Below are positions 8,563 to 17,011 of a stretch of 64,000 nt of DNA, one piece after another. The notes below the pieces were generated by a model that had not been told where the DNA came from, ran no database searches, and worked only from the letters and a program-made list of their open reading frames with translations. Origin of the DNA: Hymenobacter glacieicola (GTDB taxonomy: Bacteria > Bacteroidota > Bacteroidia > Cytophagales > Hymenobacteraceae); assembly GCF_014640315.1 (NCBI RefSeq), contig NZ_BMGS01000003.1:248001-312000 (forward strand), read 5' to 3'. A program made the translations under genes and the position numbers. Each line of letters starts with the position of its first letter. Within the stretch, counting starts at the first letter, position 1.

Positions 8563-8674
8563 CACTGTTTCTCACCGCCTTCCGCCCGAGCTACCCCGTA
8601 GCGCCCGGGGGGCATCGGCCGGCTTGCCGCAGTAGTGGCAACTGGCTTCGTCGGATGTGCCGGCGTTTTTACCC

Positions 8675-9259
8675 ATGAAAAAGATACTTGGCGTGGGGCT
8701 TGTGCTCCTCGTCGCGGTAGGAAGCTTCCTGCTGCCCCTGTGGCTTACCCCGGCCGATGCGCCGGACGCGGGCCTTCCCCTATTTGCTACCTCTCATTTC
8801 TCTGCCGCCCCGCCCGCAGGGCCGGCTACTGCCGCTACCTCTCAGGCTGTTCGCAGCCTTTACGCCGGCCGGGTGTGGGAAGTGTATTTCCGCGAAGGCC
8901 AGCGCGTACGCAAAGGACAGTTGCTGCTGAAGCTGGTAGAAAAGCTCCCTAGTGTTACCCAGCAGCAGTTGCAGGCCCGCCTCACCCAGCAGTTGCACGC
9001 TTATGAAGTGCTCCAGGCCACGCACCCAGCCGCGGCGGCCCTTACCGCCGCCGAAGCACAGCTAACGGATACCCGAGCCCAGCTGGCCCGAGCCGTGCCC
9101 ATGCTCAGCTTCGTGTTCGTAACGGCCCCGGCCGATGGCATCATCACGGGGGCGGCCGTGGCTACCGGCGACTACCTCACGCCCCAAACAGTGGTAGCGC
9201 AGCTTTCTTCGGGCCTTGTGGCGGCCGATACCACCTTGCTGCTGTCCAGCGTTGAGTAG
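8675..9259 (+). CDS. Small HlyD/membrane-fusion-like periplasmic protein
   Basis: A 194-residue protein with an N-terminal signal or anchor segment (KKILGVGLVLLVAVGSFLLP). The body has the two halves of a biotinyl-lipoyl-like barrel-sandwich hybrid: GRVWEVYFREGQRVRKGQLLLKL and, after a short Gln/Ala-rich coiled-coil hairpin, FVTAPADGIITGAAVATGDYLTP. This is the core of periplasmic adaptor proteins of efflux systems, but the beta-barrel and membrane-proximal domains are missing, so it is about half the usual length. No efflux pump or outer-membrane channel is adjacent. Start ATG 8675 begins the signal sequence. The operator at 8544-8562 suggests control by the Rrf2 protein. Confidence 0.75.
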   Translation: MKKILGVGLVLLVAVGSFLLPLWLTPADAPDAGLPLFATSHFSAAPPAGPATAATSQAVRSLYAGRVWEVYFREGQRVRKGQLLLKLVEKLPSVTQQQLQARLTQQLHAYEVLQATHPAAAALTAAEAQLTDTRAQLARAVPMLSFVFVTAPADGIITGAAVATGDYLTPQTVVAQLSSGLVAADTTLLLSSVE

Positions 9260-9314
9260 TTCGGCGTCGAACTCTGCTCTTTCCTTTTTCTCTCACCTGC
9301 TTTCATACCGGACT

Positions 9315-9566
9315 ATGGAACAGCTCATCCGCTATCAGGTAGAGCGCATGTTGCGCAAAAAACACCGCAACCCCGCTCTCCACCTTACCCCTACCTCCCG
9401 CCTGCACGAAGACGTGGGCCTGGACTCCATCGACATGGTCGAGCTGGTCATTAACCTTGAACACCGCTTTCACATCGAAATTCCGGATCCTGAGCTGGAA
9501 GACCTCCGCACCGTCCAGGACGTGCTCGACTGCGTGGATATCCACCTAAGCGAGGTAGTGAATTAA
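9315..9566 (+). CDS. Acyl carrier protein
   Basis: An 83-residue acyl carrier protein. The phosphopantetheine attachment site is Ser38 in GLDSIDMVELV (family consensus GxDS[LI]). Helices II and III follow in the order expected (INLEHRFHIEIPDPELEDLRTVQDVLDCV). It is an orphan: no fatty-acid or polyketide synthesis genes flank it, and the neighbours are an Rrf2 regulator and a membrane-fusion-like protein. It could act as a secondary carrier for a dedicated acyl transfer. It follows the adaptor gene by 55 bases and may share its transcript. Confidence 0.9.
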   Translation: MEQLIRYQVERMLRKKHRNPALHLTPTSRLHEDVGLDSIDMVELVINLEHRFHIEIPDPELEDLRTVQDVLDCVDIHLSEVVN

Positions 9567-9626
9567 TACCTGAACGAGAATGAGTTAGAAGCCTCATTCG
9601 CTTGTTTACTACCACCCTAGCTTCGG

Positions 9627-9715
9627 CACGACTCATTCCGAGCGGAGCGAGGAACCTGGATGTAAGCCATTATATGCTGAAGCCCGATTCCTTGCCCTAC
9701 TCGAAATGAGTCGTG
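9627..9715. repeat. REPIN-like inverted repeat A1
   Basis: Imperfect inverted repeat with outer ends CACGACTCATT / AATGAGTCGTG. Its left arm carries the family-A hairpin (TTCC-GAGC ... GCGA-GGAA), including the tandem G-A mismatch described for the family. It lies between the acyl carrier protein gene and the convergent gene ending at 9760. A short GAATGAG/CTCATTC hairpin precedes it near 9580-9600. Confidence 0.75.
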
Positions 9716-9759
9716 TTGTTTTTGCGTTAGATGGTAGCCGCCGGAGCTTGCTTTTCAGG

Positions 9760-10188
9760 CTACCAGGCTACAGGCTGCTGGCGGGCTTGCTGCAGCCACG
9801 CAATAGCTTCCCGTTCATCAATAAAGCGCTCGGCTGCATAAGGCTTGCCTTCGAAGAAACTAGCGGGTGGGAAAGCCGCATCGGCTTCTACATCCCGCAT
9901 AATGACGGGCACGAGCAGGTAGGCCAGGTAGGTGCGGCCGCCCAGGCGGCCGTGTAGGGTGGGCAAGAAGCTGGTAACCATCCAGCGGGCCCCTTCCCGG
10001 TCGGTGTTAAAGCGGCGCCGGGCATCGAGCAACCACTGCCGGCACTGATGTTGGGCGGCTCGGTCCAGCACGTAGCGGTAACCCTCGCACATTTCCTCTA
10101 GCGTAATTTTGCGCATCCACCGGATTAGCAACACATCCAGGTCGGGGCGGTGGGTAACTTCAACGAACTCCGGGGCAACTGGCAGCAT
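9760..10188 (-). CDS. Conserved hypothetical protein, STAS-like fold possible
   Basis: About 142 residues, no signal peptide or membrane segment. The pattern (VEVTHRPDLDVLLIRWMRKITLEEMCEGYRYVLDRA ... RQWLLDARR ... DEREAIAWLQ) resembles the small SpoIIAA/STAS-like proteins common in Cytophagales, often annotated as hypothetical. Start ATG 10188 was preferred over ATG 10257 because a perfect -7 promoter box lies between them at 10210-10217. It is divergent from a GNAT gene. The function is not known to me. Confidence 0.65.
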   Translation of the reverse strand: MLPVAPEFVEVTHRPDLDVLLIRWMRKITLEEMCEGYRYVLDRAAQHQCRQWLLDARRRFNTDREGARWMVTSFLPTLHGRLGGRTYLAYLLVPVIMRDVEADAAFPPASFFEGKPYAAERFIDEREAIAWLQQARQQPVAW

Positions 10189-10209
10189 CAGGCAGTAGGA
10201 AGGGGAAAT

Positions 10210-10217
10210 CAAATATA
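10210..10217 (-). promoter_or_regulatory. -7 promoter box TATATTTG
   Basis: On the minus strand TATATTTG is an exact match to TAnnTTTG. It ends 21 bases upstream of ATG 10188 and decides the start of that gene. No good -33 TTG is seen at the normal spacing. Confidence 0.5.
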
Positions 10218-10292
10218 CGCGGCCGGGCGGGCAACTCACCGCCCAGCTGCCCAGCATTGCGCCCTTATTCGACGAACTCCGTATCTTTTCCC

Positions 10293-10865
10293 ATGATTGC
10301 TCTGATTGCCTATACGTCTCGGCTAACGCTGGTAGCAGCCAGCCGGGCCTTGCTTACTGCTGAACTTACTAAGCCACAGTATTTTCCCATTTTGCTCGGG
10401 GCCCAGCTGCCGGCTCACTGGCCTCCCGGCGAATACGATGAGGAAGCCATGCGCTACTTCCTGGCCCAGCTCACGGCCGGGGGGCGCACTGCGGCGGGGT
10501 GGTACGGGTGGTACGCCATCCTGCGCGCCGGCGCCGAAGCTCCGGCTAATGTGCTGATTGGCACCGGCGGCTTTCATGGCCCACCGGTAGAGGGTAGCGC
10601 CGAAATCGGTTTTTCCGTGGCCGACGACTGGCGGGGCCGGGGCCTGGGCACCGAGCTGGTAGGCGGCCTTGTGCGCCACGCCGCCGATACCGGCATGGTC
10701 CGGCACCTCACCGCCCGCACTACCCTCGATAACCTGGGTGCCCAGCGTATTCTTCAGCACAACGCCTTCCGTCTCACCTCCCCTACCCCCGATGCGGAAG
10801 GCTACCTGCACTTCAAGCGGGATATTGTCGCTACCGATAAAACCGCCGAAGCCCGTAGCCAATAA
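10293..10865 (+). CDS. GNAT family N-acetyltransferase
   Basis: A 190-residue acetyltransferase of the RimJ/RimL-like type. The acetyl-CoA binding core is VADDWRGRGLGTELVGGLVRHAADTG (motif A, R/QxxGxG/A as RGRGLG), followed by ARTTLDNLGAQRILQHNAFRL (motif B, AQRILQ). The N-terminal half binds the acceptor and is less conserved. Start ATG 10293 gives a normal N-terminus; an upstream ATG at 10257 would overlap the opposite gene's control region. Substrate unknown. Confidence 0.88.
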   Translation: MIALIAYTSRLTLVAASRALLTAELTKPQYFPILLGAQLPAHWPPGEYDEEAMRYFLAQLTAGGRTAAGWYGWYAILRAGAEAPANVLIGTGGFHGPPVEGSAEIGFSVADDWRGRGLGTELVGGLVRHAADTGMVRHLTARTTLDNLGAQRILQHNAFRLTSPTPDAEGYLHFKRDIVATDKTAEARSQ

Positions 10866-10932
10866 TTAGCTCTTGCCAACAGAATAGCACCTGCGGTAAC
10901 ATCTGTTCGCTGGTTAGCACTGTTGCGCAGGG

Positions 10933-10940
10933 TACTTTTG
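10933..10940 (+). promoter_or_regulatory. -7 promoter box TACTTTTG
   Basis: Exact match to TAnnTTTG, ending 22 bases before the acyltransferase ATG at 10963. The -33 region is weak. Confidence 0.55.
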
Positions 10941-10962
10941 CAGCTCTTCCTTCTCTTCGCAT

Positions 10963-12066
10963 ATGTTCACGCCCCCCGGCGCTCCACTTGCTTACCGTCC
11001 TGAGCTGAATGGGGTTCGTGCTATTGCGGTGTGGCTCGTTGTTATTCAGCACTGGGCTGCGCCGCCAATTATGATGGGTGAAATGGGCCGGCAGGTTTTT
11101 TTCGTGCTCAGCGGCTACCTCATATCGGGCGTTGTCTGGAAGCAGCAGGTATACCCAGGGGCACCGGGGCCCTGGCGTCAGCGCCTGGGTACGTTTTACC
11201 TGCGGCGGTTGCTACGCATTATTCCGCCGTACTACTGCGCTTTGGCTCTGAGTGCCTTGCTACCGCTAGCTACCATCCGGGAGTACCCCGCTTGGTTTCT
11301 GCTACCAGCCGCCAACCAGCTTTTCTATCAGCTGCAGCGCTGGGGTGAGGGCCTGGGCCACTTCTGGACGCTGGCCGTTGACGAGCAGTTTTATCTGCTC
11401 TGGCCCGTGCTGCTGGCCTTGGTAGGCCAGCGTTGGCGGTGGCTGCTGCTGATTGGGGCCGCTGGGCTGATATTTCGGGTGGGCTGGGGCCTGCTCGTGA
11501 CCTCCGGATTTGTGCTCGTATTGCTACCTGCTTCTCTGGACTTGTTTGCGGCGGGTACGCTACTGCGACTATTCGAAAAAGCGGACTGGCTGGCACGCTG
11601 GGTAAGGGGCCGCTACGTGGTAGCAGCTTGGACCATCTGGTGGGCGCTTTGGGTCCTGCTTCATCAGCACCAAGGTGGCGTTACGTGGATTATGATTTTC
11701 CCAACGGTAGGAGCCTTGGCCGCTTTTCTGACGCTAGGATGGCTACTGCATTATCCTGCCGCTGCCCGGCGTATTGGACTGCTGCACCCTGCACTACTGT
11801 GGCTGGGGCAACGAAGCTTTGGCACCTACCTATATCACCTGTTGCTACCTGTATTCTGGCAGCGCGTGGTGTTTAAACTCTGGAGCGCCGAGTCGGGGTG
11901 GCGCGAGGTGCTGTTGGGCCCCATCCCCACGGTACTGATACTTACTCCCCTACTGCTGCTGCTAAGCGCAGCCTCCTGGCACTTCATCGAAGCCCCACTC
12001 AACCGCCTCAAGCGCCACCTCGCCTACGCCCCTATAAAGGAGCCCTCTACTACGACGCATCCCTGA
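10963..12066 (+). CDS. Acyltransferase 3 family membrane protein (OafA/YrhL-like)
   Basis: A 367-residue integral membrane protein with around ten hydrophobic segments. The N-terminus has the AT3 signature YRPELNGVRAIAVWLVVIQHW with the motif Arg and His, then GRQVFFVLSGYLISGVVW and FYLRRLLRIIPPYY, and later LGHFWTLAVDEQFYLLWPVL. These proteins O-acetylate or O-acylate cell-surface sugars using cytoplasmic acyl donors. No polysaccharide genes are adjacent, so the acceptor is unknown. Confidence 0.93.
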   Translation: MFTPPGAPLAYRPELNGVRAIAVWLVVIQHWAAPPIMMGEMGRQVFFVLSGYLISGVVWKQQVYPGAPGPWRQRLGTFYLRRLLRIIPPYYCALALSALLPLATIREYPAWFLLPAANQLFYQLQRWGEGLGHFWTLAVDEQFYLLWPVLLALVGQRWRWLLLIGAAGLIFRVGWGLLVTSGFVLVLLPASLDLFAAGTLLRLFEKADWLARWVRGRYVVAAWTIWWALWVLLHQHQGGVTWIMIFPTVGALAAFLTLGWLLHYPAAARRIGLLHPALLWLGQRSFGTYLYHLLLPVFWQRVVFKLWSAESGWREVLLGPIPTVLILTPLLLLLSAASWHFIEAPLNRLKRHLAYAPIKEPSTTTHP

Positions 12067-12433
12067 TCTAGAAATTATCAACAGTTAACTGAAAGTCGGT
12101 TCTGCTTGGCTATGCTCTGCACGACGGGCTTGTGAAACTCCCAAGCCCTGACTATTCACTCGAACTGCTCTGAGCAAGCAGGTTTAGGCCTTATGCTCTA
12201 ACATTATCCTAGATGCTGCTCCGCTTTCAGATTGGTTTGAATGTCTGCCTAGCTGACGTCTTAGGCGCTCATAACTACGGGACGCGGATAGTTTGCGACA
12301 TAATGACTGATAAAACACCTATAGCTCAGCCATGAACGGCCAATTCGTCATTAATCACCCTCGTAAGCAGCTAAATTCAGGTTGGTACAGGTTTTGAAAT
12401 AAGCCCGGTACACATCTAGAGAGGAACCCAACC
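12067..12433. other. Intergenic region upstream of Hsp20 gene
   Basis: This 367-base stretch looks less GC-rich than its surroundings. I find no supported ORF, tRNA, long palindrome or canonical TAnnTTTG box. It should contain the promoter of the heat-shock gene. A purine-rich GAGAGGA at 12418-12424 lies ahead of the ATG and could aid ribosome binding. Confidence 0.4.
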
Positions 12434-12817
12434 ATGAATCTTATCAGCAAGGACTTTATCCGCAACATTGCCCCGCAACTCGACCTGCTCAATACCCTGG
12501 GCGGCGGTATTGCCCAGGCTACGATGCGGATCGACAAGCAGGAGAAGGGCGTGGTAGTTCGCGTCGCCGCTCCTTCGGTAAGCCCCGAGAAGTTCCACGT
12601 TGTGCTCAACAACAATGTACTGACGGTATTTGCCGAGTACCGCCACTCCGATGAGGATAAAGTGGCGGCTCCGCTGTTCACCCGCACGCTTACCCTGCCG
12701 GCTACCCTCGACCTGAGCCGCATTGATGCCGTGTTCCAGGGCCAAGAGCTGCATGTGCGCATCCCTTACCACAACGCAGCTACCGAGCCCCGCGAAATCA
12801 ACATCAAGCAGCGCTAA
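12434..12817 (+). CDS. Hsp20/alpha-crystallin family small heat-shock protein
   Basis: A 127-residue small chaperone. The alpha-crystallin beta-sandwich is seen from about residue 25: MRIDKQEKGVVVRVAAPSVSPEKFHVVLNNNVLTVFAEY, then FTRTLTLPATLDLSRIDAVFQGQELHVRIPY with the expected L-x-V/I-x-I/V end. The N-terminal arm is short and the protein ends with a basic tail. Small Hsps hold unfolding proteins in oligomers in the cytoplasm without ATP. A clear terminator follows at 12870. Confidence 0.9.
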   Translation: MNLISKDFIRNIAPQLDLLNTLGGGIAQATMRIDKQEKGVVVRVAAPSVSPEKFHVVLNNNVLTVFAEYRHSDEDKVAAPLFTRTLTLPATLDLSRIDAVFQGQELHVRIPYHNAATEPREINIKQR

Positions 12818-12869
12818 TTGCCCTTAGCCGCCTATAACGCCGGGACCGACCGGCCCTATGGTTTCACTT

Positions 12870-12895
12870 GCCACTGCCCCGGTAGTGGCTTTTTT
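12870..12895 (+). terminator. Intrinsic terminator of the Hsp20 gene
   Basis: GCCACT (12870-12875) pairs with AGTGGC (12884-12889), with extra GC pairing near the loop, followed by six T at 12890-12895. Confidence 0.85.
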
Positions 12896-12904
12896 GTGCC
12901 CGTA

Positions 12905-13228
12905 CTAGTCGAACAGCGGCCAGAGCAGCAGAAACCCCGTGAGCAGGGACAAGTAGAACCAGCCCATCAGTTGGCCGCGGTAGCGCCGGGGTAGGCGGTT
13001 GCTAAGCACTAGGACCGCCACTACTACCAGCGCCAGGTGCAGTAGCAGAAACACCACCGTTTTCACCCAATTGCTGACAATGGTGTTTTCCGGCTGCATC
13101 TGGTTGCTCATGCCCAGGCCAGAGGTAGCCAGGCGCAGCACCTGGTAGGCCACCAGCTCGAAGAGCACGAATAGCCCGGCTCCTGCCAACACGGCCAGCG
13201 GCCCGGATTTCTGCGACACATCAGCCAT
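12905..13228 (-). CDS. Small hypothetical membrane protein
   Basis: A 107-residue protein with three predicted hydrophobic segments: LAVLAGAGLFVLFELVAYQV (about 11-30), VVFLLLHLALVVVAVLVL (about 58-76) and LMGWFYLSLLTGFLLLWPLF (about 87-106). The linker between segments 2 and 3 is basic (NRLPRRYRGQ), placing it in the cytoplasm. I do not recognise the family. It is convergent with the Hsp20 gene. Confidence 0.65.
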   Translation of the reverse strand: MADVSQKSGPLAVLAGAGLFVLFELVAYQVLRLATSGLGMSNQMQPENTIVSNWVKTVVFLLLHLALVVVAVLVLSNRLPRRYRGQLMGWFYLSLLTGFLLLWPLFD

Positions 13229-13329
13229 GAGATGCTGGAATTATGAACTTGTGAAATGCTTTGCCTTCGGTCCTGCATAACGACGACCTGTTAGGCTAAT
13301 ACACGCAACCTAATACGTTAAAGGAGTTT

Positions 13330-13424
13330 GTCATCTTGAGCGAAGCGAAGGCCTTTATCACGCCGGAACGACCGACTACAGCTTACACTGACATGATAAG
13401 GTTCTTCGCTCCGCTCAGGATGAC
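13330..13424. repeat. REPIN-like inverted repeat A2
   Basis: Left arm GTCATCTTGAGCGAAGCGAAGG and right arm ending CGCTCAGGATGAC. Arms of about 31 bp carry several mismatches. The left-arm hairpin keeps the tandem G-A step (GAGC...GCGA). It lies between two minus-strand genes. Confidence 0.8.
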
Positions 13425-13495
13425 GAGCTTTTTAAACTACCCATTTTATAAACCGTACCCCTTACCAAAACTCACTAACGCACTAATGCCCGGAA

Positions 13496-13768
13496 TCACC
13501 GCTTGCCCAGCACCTCGGCGGTGCGGGTGCGGATGTAGAGCTCCTCGACCTTGGCGCGGGCCCACGGGGTGCGGCGCAGGAAGGTGAGACTGGACTTGAT
13601 GCTGGGATTTACGGCAAAGCAGTTGATCCGAATCCGGTTATCCAGCTCGGGCCAGCCGTAGGCGGCTACTAGGTATTCCAGAATCTGGGCCAGCGTAACG
13701 CCGTGCAGCTCACGGATGAGGTGGCCGGACTCGTCGCGGGCATCGGGGAGGTTGGGCAAATCAGGCAT
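13496..13768 (-). CDS. VF530 family protein
   Basis: A 90-residue protein of the VF530/DUF2132 family, known from Vibrio and many other bacteria as a small predicted DNA-binding protein. The conserved core is present: ELHGVTLAQILEYLVAAYGW, then RIRINCFAVNPSIKSSLTFLRRTPWARAKVEELYI. Start ATG 13768 was chosen because homologs begin shortly before the LHGVTL motif; upstream in-frame sequence does not look conserved. Biological role is not established. Confidence 0.88.
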   Translation of the reverse strand: MPDLPNLPDARDESGHLIRELHGVTLAQILEYLVAAYGWPELDNRIRINCFAVNPSIKSSLTFLRRTPWARAKVEELYIRTRTAEVLGKR

Positions 13769-13890
13769 GACGAAAGGCAACTTGTACAAACAAAAGTGCG
13801 AAAAAGCAGGCGTCTTTCGGGGGTATTCGCCCGGCGAAGGCACCACATCCGCCTTCCCCAACGTTACCTTTGGCAACTTGCCACTGTTCT

Positions 13891-14724
13891 ATGACTGCTT
13901 CCCGCCGTTCTCGTTCTGGCTTTCGCCTGGTGTGGCGCCGGGTTCTGCCGCTGGCTTTTTTGGCCTTGCTGGTCGGGAGCCTTGTATTTTACTGGCGGCA
14001 TCAGCGGCAGCTCAACCGCTACGTCCGGCGCGTGTACGCCTCCTTTATCAGCCCCCACTTAACGGGTCGCGAAAGAACTCCATTGCTGGCCGGCTACTCG
14101 GTGCACGGCATCGACGTGTCGTCGTACCAGGGCCGCATTGATTGGGGCCAGGTGGCCGGGCACAAGGTGCGGTTTGCCTTCATTAAGGCCACGGAGGGCG
14201 TTACCCTGCACGACGCCCGCTTTAAGCGGAACTGGCAGGGCGCCCAGGCGGCAGGCATCTACCGCGGGGCCTACCATTATTTCCAGCCCAACTACGACGC
14301 CACCCGTCAGGCCAGCTTGTTCACGCGCACCGTGCCCCTGGCCCCCGGCGACCTGCCTCCGGTATTGGACGTGGAGCACGCCGAGTTTCACGACGTGGCT
14401 CAGATGCGGCGTGGCGTGGCGACCTGGCTGCGGCTGGTGGAACGCCACTACGGCGTGCGGCCCATCTTGTACTCCAACTACAGCTTTTACAAGCGCCACC
14501 TGGCTGGCCACTTCGACCAGTACCCGCTCTGGCTGGCCCACTACGAGGTTGAAAGCCCCGTGCTACCCCGCGAAAAGTGGATTATCTGGCAGCATTCCGA
14601 TGAAGCCTACGTGCCCGGCATTCGGGGTACCGTCGACTTTAACGTATTTCAGGGCAACTTTCAGCGCCTGCTGGCCCTGCGCATTCCGCCGCGGGACCGG
14701 GGCCGTGAATCAGCGCCCAACTAA
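13891..14724 (+). CDS. Glycoside hydrolase family 25 lysozyme
   Basis: A 277-residue muramidase. Residues about 12-30 form a membrane anchor (VLPLAFLALLVGSLVFYW) preceded by a very basic N-terminus, so it is held at the inner membrane with the enzyme in the periplasm. The GH25 domain starts HGIDVSSYQGRIDW and includes FAFIKATEG, YRGAYHYFQP and the catalytic DVEH segment (LPPVLDVEHAE), then YSNYSFY and IIWQHS. GH25 enzymes cut the beta-1,4 bond between N-acetylmuramic acid and N-acetylglucosamine. The ATG at 13891 was preferred over TTG 13870. An RlpA gene follows after 11 bases, so the two probably form a cell-wall remodelling pair. Confidence 0.93.
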   Translation: MTASRRSRSGFRLVWRRVLPLAFLALLVGSLVFYWRHQRQLNRYVRRVYASFISPHLTGRERTPLLAGYSVHGIDVSSYQGRIDWGQVAGHKVRFAFIKATEGVTLHDARFKRNWQGAQAAGIYRGAYHYFQPNYDATRQASLFTRTVPLAPGDLPPVLDVEHAEFHDVAQMRRGVATWLRLVERHYGVRPILYSNYSFYKRHLAGHFDQYPLWLAHYEVESPVLPREKWIIWQHSDEAYVPGIRGTVDFNVFQGNFQRLLALRIPPRDRGRESAPN

Positions 14725-14735
14725 TCTGCCATTCT

Positions 14736-15128
14736 ATGGTTTTGCCTGCTTTGCTTTCCACCCTCCGCCCGGCGGTTCTGCTTTCCACTCTGGGGTTGGT
14801 TACGGCCTGCGCCGGGGGCGCCACTACCTTCACCCAATCCGGCAAGGCCTCGTACTACGCCGATAAGTTTGAGGGCCGCAAAACCGCCAGCGGCACCGTG
14901 TACCGGGGCGGCAAGCGCACGGCGGCCCACAACACCCTGCCCTTTGGCACCATTGTGCGCGTAACCAATCCGCGCAACCACCGCTCCGTAAAAGTGAAAG
15001 TCACGGACCGGGGCCCCCACGCCAAGGGCCGCGTGATTGACCTCTCGCGCAAAGCCGCCCGCAAAATTGGGATTGTGGATGCCGGGGTAGCGCCCGTGGA
15101 GTTGAAAGTTGTCCGGAAAGCCCAATAA
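14736..15128 (+). CDS. RlpA-like septal ring lytic transglycosylase family lipoprotein
   Basis: A 130-residue protein with a signal peptide ending in a lipobox (LVTAC) and a double-psi beta-barrel domain of the RlpA type: GKASYYADKFEGRKTASG, then AAHNTLPFGTIVRVTN and the hallmark VTDRGPHAKGRVIDLSRKAA. The Asp of TDRGP is the proposed catalytic residue in RlpA enzymes. There is no SPOR domain, so localisation may differ from the E. coli protein. It directly follows the GH25 lysozyme gene. Confidence 0.92.
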   Translation: MVLPALLSTLRPAVLLSTLGLVTACAGGATTFTQSGKASYYADKFEGRKTASGTVYRGGKRTAAHNTLPFGTIVRVTNPRNHRSVKVKVTDRGPHAKGRVIDLSRKAARKIGIVDAGVAPVELKVVRKAQ

Positions 15129-15162
15129 CCCCGCGCCGCCCGTCGGTGCCCAGTGTAGCCCC

Positions 15163-15366
15163 ATGCGTATCCGTAAGAAAGTCCAATGGACCATTCCAGC
15201 CGAGGCCAACCGCTTCCTGCAGCTCGGCGCCTTTGTGAAAGCCGCCGAAGCCCAGGGCTGGTCGGAGGCCGAAATTCAGTTTGTGATGGACGAGGTAGTG
15301 GAAGCCCGCGACGAGGCCGAAGTAGCCCTCATCTTCCAGGATTACACCCAAACCATCCGCCGGTAA
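15163..15366 (+). CDS. Small hypothetical protein
   Basis: A 67-residue soluble protein (MRIRKKVQWTIPAEANRFLQ...) that is mostly helical and acidic towards the C-terminus (WSEAEIQFVMDEVVEARDEAEVALIFQDY). It starts 34 bases after rlpA and is followed by a strong terminator, so it is probably the last gene of the lysozyme/RlpA unit. I do not recognise the family. Confidence 0.65.
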   Translation: MRIRKKVQWTIPAEANRFLQLGAFVKAAEAQGWSEAEIQFVMDEVVEARDEAEVALIFQDYTQTIRR

Positions 15367-15368
15367 CG

Positions 15369-15407
15369 CCGCGGGGCGGCCCGGCACAGTGCCAGGCCGC
15401 CCCGCGG
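15369..15407. terminator. Strong GC hairpin between convergent genes
   Basis: A 13-bp perfect stem (CCGCGGGGCGGCC at 15369-15381 with its complement at 15395-15407) and a 13-base loop. It lacks a T tract but separates convergent genes ending at 15366 and 15431. Confidence 0.6.
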
Positions 15408-15430
15408 TAAATAGTACGCCGGAGGCCGGC

Positions 15431-15847
15431 TTACTTGACCTTTTTCTTCATTTTGACCTTGCCCCCGTTTTTGGCGAGCTGCAACAGGCTGTCCTGCTCG
15501 GCTTTCATGGCCTTGGTGGTCATGCGCCCGGTCAGAGACATGTAGTCGCCTTCCTTGAGCATGGCCGTGGTGCCGTTGGCCAGGGTTACGGTGCCATCGG
15601 GCATCACTTTCGTGCCGTTTACCAAAGCCGTTTCCGAGGTAAGCGCCTCCGTGTGCGCGTCGCGCGTCATCATTACTTTGCCTTCTTTCATCAGAAAACC
15701 ATCTTTCATGGTAACGCCCACGGGCGCGGCGGCTTTGGCACGGGGCTGCACGGGCCGGCGAGGAGGCAGCTTAGTTTGCGCCTGGGCGCTAAGGGTAGCG
15801 GTAGCAGCCAGCAGCAGCCCGGCCAGGATAGGAGTATACCGTTTCAT
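15431..15847 (-). CDS. Secreted DUF6799-type protein
   Basis: A 138-residue exported protein. The signal peptide (KRYTPILAGLLLAATATLSAQAQ) ends at an AQA site. The mature part holds two related segments, VTMKDGFLMKEGKVMMTRD and VMPDGTVTLANGTTAMLKEGDYMSLTG, the pattern I associate with DUF6799 proteins of Hymenobacter. It ends in a lysine-rich tail (GGKVKMKKKVK). The family role is unknown. A degenerate -7-like TATTTTG lies near 15910 on the minus strand. Confidence 0.75.
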   Translation of the reverse strand: MKRYTPILAGLLLAATATLSAQAQTKLPPRRPVQPRAKAAAPVGVTMKDGFLMKEGKVMMTRDAHTEALTSETALVNGTKVMPDGTVTLANGTTAMLKEGDYMSLTGRMTTKAMKAEQDSLLQLAKNGGKVKMKKKVK

Positions 15848-16030
15848 AAGGGGTGGAGAGTGGGTGAGTTGATGAGAAAAGCTGGTAAGATACAGTAGCT
15901 GTAAAATACAAAATACGGGCCGAATTCCGCAACCTTGGCTCGGCAACTTCCCTAGCGCCGTAATCGTTTTATTGCTCGTCCCCAGGCGCCCGGCAGCGGG
16001 TCCTGGCTCTCCCCTGTTTTCTTCTGCCCC

Positions 16031-16954
16031 GTGGATTACAAAGACTACTACCAGGTTCTGGGCCTCGATAAAGCGGCCACCAAGGACCAGATCAAGAAAG
16101 CCTACCGCAAGCTGGCCCGCCAGTACCACCCCGACGTGAACCCCAACAATGCCGAGGCCGAGCGCAAATTCAAGGAAATCAATGAGGCCCACGAAGTTCT
16201 CAGCGACGACGAGAAGCGCCAGAAGTACGACCAGCTCGGGGCCGACTGGCAGCGCTACCAGCAAGCTGGCGCCGGCTGGGGCGGCCAGGGCGGTGGGGCT
16301 GGCTTCGATTGGTCGCAGTACGCCCAGGGCGGCGGGTATAATGGGGCCGAGGACCCATTTGGGGGCGCCGACTTCTCTGACTTTTTCAGCTCCATGTTCG
16401 GGGGCATGGGTGGGGGTAGTCAGGGCGGCAGCACCCGGCCCCGCGCCGGCCAGGATTACCAGGCCGAGCTGGAGCTAACCTTGGCCGAAGCTTATCACGG
16501 CGGGCCCCGCACACTCACCGTCAACGGTAAAAACCTGCGCCTCACTATTCATCCGGGCGTGGAAGATGGGCAGGTTATCCGGCTGCGCGACCAGGGCGGG
16601 CCGGGCCGCAACGGCGGGCCCGCCGGCTCGCTCTACATCACCCTGCGTATACCCCCTGACGCCCGTTACTCCCGCACCGGCAACGACTTGACCATGGATG
16701 TGCCCGTGAGCATTTACACGGCTTTGCTGGGCGGTGAGCAGGTGGTCGAAACCTTGTCGGGGCCCGTGAAAATCAACATCAAGCCCGAAACGCAGAACGG
16801 TACCCGCCTGCGCCTGCGGGGCAAAGGCTTTCCGGTGTACCGCCAGGCCGGGCAATTCGGCGACCTGTACCTGCGCCTGACGCTCACGCTACCCCAGAAC
16901 CTGAGCGAGAAAGAAAAGGAGCTGTTTCGCCAGCTGGCGGAGCTGCGTAAATAA
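16031..16954 (+). CDS. cbpA: DnaJ-type co-chaperone CbpA
   Basis: A 307-residue type II Hsp40. The J-domain has the HPD motif in [16 protein letters not shown], followed by a Gly/Gln/Trp-rich linker (about residues 80-145). The C-terminal substrate-binding DnaJ_C domains follow ([31 protein letters not shown] ... [22 protein letters not shown]). No zinc-finger CxxCxGxG repeats occur, which distinguishes CbpA from DnaJ. It starts with GTG at 16031. A cbpM gene follows after 57 bases, confirming the assignment. It stimulates DnaK in the cytoplasm. Confidence 0.95.
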   Translation: MDYKDYYQVLGLDKAATKDQIKKAYRKLARQYHPDVNPNNAEAERKFKEINEAHEVLSDDEKRQKYDQLGADWQRYQQAGAGWGGQGGGAGFDWSQYAQGGGYNGAEDPFGGADFSDFFSSMFGGMGGGSQGGSTRPRAGQDYQAELELTLAEAYHGGPRTLTVNGKNLRLTIHPGVEDGQVIRLRDQGGPGRNGGPAGSLYITLRIPPDARYSRTGNDLTMDVPVSIYTALLGGEQVVETLSGPVKINIKPETQNGTRLRLRGKGFPVYRQAGQFGDLYLRLTLTLPQNLSEKEKELFRQLAELRK

Positions 16955-17011
16955 CCACGGCCGCGTTGGCCACGCCTAGCGTCCCGGCGTCCTGAAAACC
17001 TGCTACCCCTC

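Noticed and set aside
15369..15407. GC-rich palindrome as a possible mobile repeat
   Set aside because: It lies precisely between convergent genes, has no similarity to the other repeat families, and fits a simple bidirectional terminator.
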